Below are positions 60,189-64,000 of a stretch of 64,000 nt of DNA, piece by piece. The notes below the pieces were generated by a model. The model had not been told where the DNA came from. It ran no database searches and worked only from the letters and a program-made list of their open reading frames with translations. Source of the stretch: Anaerostipes sp. MSJ-23 (lineage in GTDB: Bacteria; Bacillota; Clostridia; Lachnospirales; Lachnospiraceae); the NCBI RefSeq assembly GCF_018918155.1, contig NZ_JAHLPY010000002.1:300391-364390 (forward strand). The letters run 5' to 3'. A program made the translations under genes and the position numbers. Each line of letters begins with the position of its first letter. Position 1 is the stretch's first letter.

Positions 60189-62096
60189 ATGAAAATGAAC
60201 GCAGATATCAGATGGATTGATAATCCGGAAATATTCAGAGTGAATCAGATTGCAGCACATAGCGATCATGACTATTTCACAAATTATGAAGCGTTGAACA
60301 GCAATTCACACAACTTAATACAGTCATTAAATGGACAGTGGAAATTTTGTTTTAGCAGAAATGCGATGAGCAGACCGGCTGATTTTTATAAAGAGGATTA
60401 TGATACATCATATTTTGATAAGATTATGGTTCCGGGTCATATTGAGCTTGCCGGTTATGATCAGATTCGTTATATCAATACAATGTATCCTTGGGAAGGA
60501 AAAGAGTACCATAGAGGTGCTTATAGTATGGAAGGTACTGGAGATGAGGCTGGAATGTTTTCAGAAGCGGAATATAATCCAGTTGGTTCCTATATAAAAA
60601 AATTTGATTTAGATCAACAGTTGTGTGGAAAAAGAATCCGTATTTGCTTTGAGGGTGTAGAAGAAGCAATGTATGTATGGTTGAATGGTCAGTTTGTTGG
60701 ATATGCAGAGGATAGTTTTACGCCATCTGAATTTGACCTGACGCCATTTATTAAAGAAAAAGAAAATGTATTAGCAGTACAGGTTCATAAAATGAGTACA
60801 GCAGCATTTTTAGAGGATCAGGATTTCTTCCGTTTTTTTGGGATTTTTAGAAATGTTACATTAAAGGCAGTACCAGATGTTCATATGGAAGATGTATGGT
60901 TTCAGCCAGTCTTAAATAAGAACAATAAAAGTGGAAAAATATCAGTCATTATGAAAGTATCCACACAAAAAGAACAGAAAGTAAATGCCCGATTTATTTT
61001 AAGAGATAGAGAAGGTGTGAAACTGGTAGAAGCAAGTACATTGTTAGAAAAAAATAATGGAGAACTTATCGGAACGATTGAGACAAACGTAGAAAATATA
61101 AAATTATGGGATAATCATAATCCATATCTGTATCATGCGTACGTGGAATTAACAACACTGAATAATGAGTTATTAGAAGTAATTCCATATAATATAGGAT
61201 TTAGAAGAATCGAAATCATCGATAAGGTAATGTATCTAAATGGAGAACGACTGATTATTACAGGAGTGAACCGTCATGAATGGAATCCAAAGACAGGAAG
61301 ATGCATTGGAATGGAAGAAATGAACGCTGACATGGATTGTTTACTAAGAAACAATATTAATGCAGTGCGTACTTGTCATTATCCAGATCAGATTCCATGG
61401 TACTATCTGTGTGATGAAGCTGGAATTTATATGATGGCAGAAACAAATTTGGAAAGTCATGGAACTTTCCAAAAACTTGGTGCGATTGAACCATCCTGTA
61501 GTGTTCCTTGCTCTATTCCACAGTGGAAAGAAGCAGTACTTGATCGAGCAAGAAATAATTTTGAGACATTTAAAAATCATACATCAGTTTTATTCTGGTC
61601 TTTGGGAAATGAGTCTTATGCTGGAGATAACATTGAAGCTATGAATGACTTTTTTAAAGAGAAGAAAGATGGAAGGCTGGTTCACTATGAGAGCTCTTTC
61701 TATAATAGGGCATATGAAGATACAATTTCTGATATCGAGACTAGGATGTATGCAAAACCAAAAGAAGTAGAAGAATACTTAAATAATGATCCAAAGAAAC
61801 CTTATATTTTATGTGAGTTTATGCATGATATGGGAAATTCAATGGGTGGACTTGGAGACTACATGAAACTTATTGATAAATATGAAATGTATCAGGGTGG
61901 ATTCATATGGGATTTTATTGATCAAGCAATTTTAGTAAAAGATCATGTAACAGGAAAAGAAGTTCTACGCTATGGAGGAGACTTTGATGACAGGCCATCA
62001 GACTACGAATTTTCAGGAAATGGAATCGTATTTGCTGATCGAAAAGAAAAACCAGCAATGCAGGAAGTGAGGTATTACTATGGCTTATACAGATAA
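60189..62096 (+). CDS. lacL: Beta-galactosidase large subunit LacL (GH2)
   Basis: Cleaves lactose to glucose and galactose. The 635-aa protein covers the sugar-binding, immunoglobulin-like and TIM-barrel domains of GH2 beta-galactosidase. The acid/base Glu475 lies in FWSLGNESYAGD and the nucleophile Glu543 in ILCEFMHDMGNS. It ends at YYYGLYR exactly where LacL of lactobacilli ends, and the small-chain domain is encoded by the next, overlapping gene. This is the natural heterodimeric LacL/LacM arrangement, not a frameshift. AGCGAGGT precedes ATG 60189; ATG 60195 is possible. Confidence 0.93.
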   Translation: MKMNADIRWIDNPEIFRVNQIAAHSDHDYFTNYEALNSNSHNLIQSLNGQWKFCFSRNAMSRPADFYKEDYDTSYFDKIMVPGHIELAGYDQIRYINTMYPWEGKEYHRGAYSMEGTGDEAGMFSEAEYNPVGSYIKKFDLDQQLCGKRIRICFEGVEEAMYVWLNGQFVGYAEDSFTPSEFDLTPFIKEKENVLAVQVHKMSTAAFLEDQDFFRFFGIFRNVTLKAVPDVHMEDVWFQPVLNKNNKSGKISVIMKVSTQKEQKVNARFILRDREGVKLVEASTLLEKNNGELIGTIETNVENIKLWDNHNPYLYHAYVELTTLNNELLEVIPYNIGFRRIEIIDKVMYLNGERLIITGVNRHEWNPKTGRCIGMEEMNADMDCLLRNNINAVRTCHYPDQIPWYYLCDEAGIYMMAETNLESHGTFQKLGAIEPSCSVPCSIPQWKEAVLDRARNNFETFKNHTSVLFWSLGNESYAGDNIEAMNDFFKEKKDGRLVHYESSFYNRAYEDTISDIETRMYAKPKEVEEYLNNDPKKPYILCEFMHDMGNSMGGLGDYMKLIDKYEMYQGGFIWDFIDQAILVKDHVTGKEVLRYGGDFDDRPSDYEFSGNGIVFADRKEKPAMQEVRYYYGLYR

Positions 62097-63033
62097 AAGT
62101 AAATTAAGAGTTGTATATGGTGATTATACACTTGGTGTACATGGCAAAGAATTTAATTATATATTTTCTTATGCACAAGGTGGATTAGAATCTATAGTAA
62201 AAAATGGATATGAATGGTTATATCGCTGTCCAAAGCCTACTTTTTGGAGAGCCTTGACAGATAATGATCGAGGAAGTAAATTTCATATTAAGAGTGGAAG
62301 CTGGCTTTCAGCCGATATGTTTATCGATTGTAAAGATGTTCAGGTTTTTATGGATGGTGAAGTACAAAAAATATATGCACCAGATAATAATAGTTATGAA
62401 GGAGATGTTTCAGCTGATGAGATCATGGTTCAATATACTTATGAAACAATCAATACTCCTTCTACAACGGTTGTTGTAACATATACGGTAGATATTACAG
62501 GAAAAATTCAGGTGAATGTGCATTATAATGGTGTTAAAGGATTACCTGAATTCCCAGTCTTTGGTATGAGGTTTGTTATGCCAACGTTGGCAGATAAATA
62601 TTTATATAAAGGATTATCAGGAGAAACTTATCCAGATAGAAAAGCAGGAGCAATAGAAGGAGTCTATGAAGTTTCTGATTTGAGCCTAACACCATATCTT
62701 GTTCCACAGGAATGTGGTATGAGAATGGATACAGAATGGGTAGATATTGTAAGACATACGAGTCTCGATAATAGCAGGACAGATTATTCATCTCAAACAC
62801 TTCGTATTGAGAAAAAAGATGAGCCATTTGCTTTTTCATGCTTACCTTATACAGCATCTGAAATTGAAAATGCATTGCATCATGAAGAATTGCCACCAGC
62901 AAGAAGAACGATTCTTTGTATTTATGGAGCAGTTCGAGGTGTTGGAGGCATTGACAGTTGGGGCAGCAATGTAGAAGATGAATATTGTATCAGTGCAGAA
63001 GAAGATATAGATTATTCATTTACTATCTGTTAA
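62080..63033 (+). CDS. lacM: Beta-galactosidase small subunit LacM
   Basis: Supplies the Bgal_small_N domain that completes the active site of the heterodimeric enzyme. The 317-aa protein shows FWRALTDNDRGSKFH, corresponding to the domain-5 region of E. coli LacZ, and ends with the SWGSNVEDEYCISAEEDIDYSF segment containing the conserved tryptophan. Length matches LacM of lactobacilli (about 318 aa). The start lies 17 nt inside lacL in another frame, with AGGAAGTGAGG as the ribosome site, so the subunits are translationally coupled. Confidence 0.93.
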   Translation: MAYTDKSKLRVVYGDYTLGVHGKEFNYIFSYAQGGLESIVKNGYEWLYRCPKPTFWRALTDNDRGSKFHIKSGSWLSADMFIDCKDVQVFMDGEVQKIYAPDNNSYEGDVSADEIMVQYTYETINTPSTTVVVTYTVDITGKIQVNVHYNGVKGLPEFPVFGMRFVMPTLADKYLYKGLSGETYPDRKAGAIEGVYEVSDLSLTPYLVPQECGMRMDTEWVDIVRHTSLDNSRTDYSSQTLRIEKKDEPFAFSCLPYTASEIENALHHEELPPARRTILCIYGAVRGVGGIDSWGSNVEDEYCISAEEDIDYSFTIC

Positions 63034-63050
63034 GCAAAGTAGGGACACAT

Positions 63051-63708
63051 ATGAATGTTAAGATTACTAGAGATTGGACAAAAAGCTTTTTTGTGATGAT
63101 TGTTGCTGTTATCATAAAGGGAATGTGTGTGCGTCGCTTTTAGTGATGTGTGATATGGGAACAGATCCATGCTCAGCAATGAACTATGGAATTTCACATA
63201 AGATTGGAATGAGTTTTGGAAATTATCAGCTTCTTTCAAATATTGTATTGTTAATGATCGTGATTATTTTTGAAAGAAAACTCATAGGCACAGGGACATT
63301 TGGTAACATGATTTTAGTAGGGTATTCGGCAGACTTTTTTACATGGGTATGGAAAGAAATTTGTCATGCACCAGATCAGTTTAATATGAATCTAAGGATT
63401 GGTATTTTAATTCCAGCCCTCATATTGTTTATATTAGCGGCAGCTATTTACATGCAAAGGGACATGGAACAGCACCGTATGATGCAGTATCTTTTTTGAT
63501 CAGTGATAGGATAGAAAAGCGTACAGGAAAAAATATGTTTCGAATTGTGCGAATTATATATGATCTTGTAGCAACCTGCATAGGTGTTTTAACTGGTGGA
63601 GAAGTTGGTGTGATTACAATATTAATGGTTATTTTATTAGGACCGACGGTAGATTTAGTTGGTAGACTGATTAAATTACGAAGTGTTACCGAGAGAAGTG
63701 CAACATAG
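63051..63708 (+). pseudogene. YczE/YyaS/YitT-type membrane protein, two frameshifts
   Basis: The three frames spliced together give a typical 4-5 helix YczE-like protein: MNVKITRDWTKSFFVMIVAV from ATG 63051, then MGTDPCSAMNYGISHKIG, then GHGTAPYDAVSFLISDRIEK to 63708. The first break lies in the TGTGTGTG run (63124-63131): removing two bases restores GMCASLLVMCDMG. The second lies at AAAGGG (63456-63461), where one base appears missing. As given, the first frame stops at 63141. Function of the family is unknown, though some members affect secretion or antibiotic production. It follows lacM by 17 nt. Confidence 0.75.
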
Positions 63709-63812
63709 ATTATAAAGAGCAGTTGCAAAAAAAATCAATATAATAAAGATAAAATTTGTTTAATATGCATATTTTGTCTTTTTATATATAAACAACTCAA
63801 ATATTTTTATTA

Positions 63813-63845
63813 TGCCTTGAACATTTTGTTCAGGGCATTTTTAAC
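63813..63845 (+). terminator. Intrinsic terminator
   Basis: TGCCTTGAAC (63813-63822) pairs with GTTCAGGGCA (63828-63837), followed by TTTTTAA. Confidence 0.85.
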
Positions 63846-63929
63846 TTTATAGGAAAGTTCGCTTTTGGCTCCTTTCCAATTAAAAATAGCTCACGTAAAA
63901 GTGGGCAAGACAAATAAATGATCATGGAA

Positions 63930-64000
63930 TTAGAAGAGATAAAAACCTTCTTCACCAAAATCATCATCGAGATTATCTTCATTTAAGAAATCATCCATGT
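63930..64000 (-). CDS. 3' end of an acidic protein running off the window
   Basis: On the minus strand an open frame enters from the right edge and ends at TAA (63930-63932). The visible residues, MDDFLNEDNLDDDFGEEGF then YLF, are strongly acidic. An ATG is at 63999-63997, but whether this is the start or an internal Met cannot be seen. No family can be assigned from about 22 residues. Confidence 0.4.
   Translation of the reverse strand, partial: MDDFLNEDNLDDDFGEEGFYLF

Noticed and set aside
60189..63033. lacL/lacM as one LacZ split by a frameshift
   Set aside because: Both lengths match the natural LacL/LacM pair and lacM has its own start and ribosome site.
1..64000. CRISPR array or cas genes
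   Set aside because: No regularly spaced identical repeats of 25-40 nt with unique spacers; the 11-bp array at 34.4 kb has no spacers, and no cas-like protein is encoded.

Overview
The window is 64 kb of a low-GC Firmicute chromosome, most likely a gut Lachnospiraceae (Clostridia; an Anaerostipes- or Dorea-like relative is a guess). The evidence is strong AGGAGG-type ribosome sites, HrcA/CIRCE operators, short operons separated by intrinsic terminators, a DacF-type carboxypeptidase, type-2 GalT, a LacL/LacM split beta-galactosidase and GPH sugar carriers. Nothing here identifies the species.

Layout. 1-9.2 kb is housekeeping: the end of a PhoR-like kinase, a secreted glucosaminidase, a polar amino-acid ABC importer followed by citrate synthase (anaerobic glutamate supply), two lipoprotein or small genes and an alpha/beta hydrolase. 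9.3-24.9 kb holds three heat-shock units (an hsp20 copy with an in-frame UAG, an intact hsp20, and clpB), each with a CIRCE operator lying over its promoter. They flank a structured RNA candidate, ribokinase, a six-gene 5-oxoprolinase operon (NRAMP-like carrier, pxpB, pxpC, accB, accC, pxpA), a MalT-like regulator, thrH and a flavin reductase. 25-39 kb is core genome: RpiR regulator, HAD phosphatases, FeoA, CLC exchanger, Ung, DacF, lipid kinase, tRNA-Arg(CCT), DJ-1 protein, RNA methyltransferases, RdgB and a phosphoesterase. It also contains a noncoding stretch with an 11-bp-periodic repeat (34.4 kb).

39-50 kb is accessory. The 3' end of rlmD carries a 17-bp sequence that recurs exactly and in the same reading frame at 43.78 kb, inside a detached rlmD-like 3' tail. 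This looks like the two ends of an element integrated in rlmD, a known hotspot for integrative elements. Between the repeats lie a complete IS3-family element (1,304 bp, terminal repeats, 4-bp target duplication), a beheaded arsC, an XRE / unknown protein (broken by UAG) / GIY-YIG nuclease cluster, a Cys-rich small protein and a GNAT. Beyond it comes a two-component system with a MacB/FtsX-type ABC transporter of different composition, then a hairpin-rich scar at 49.4-49.9 kb.

50-63.7 kb is a lactose/galactose catabolic region. A LacI-family repressor faces an operon of GPH carrier, galK, galM, galT and galE. An AraC regulator faces a second GPH carrier with lacL and lacM. Lactose would be imported, split by LacLM, and its galactose passed through the Leloir pathway. 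A frameshifted YczE-like membrane gene follows. The most promising leads are the biotin-carboxylase-linked 5-oxoprolinase operon, the rlmD integration scar with its XRE/GIY-YIG cargo, the RNA candidate at 10.03-10.34 kb, and the periodic repeat at 34.39-34.51 kb.
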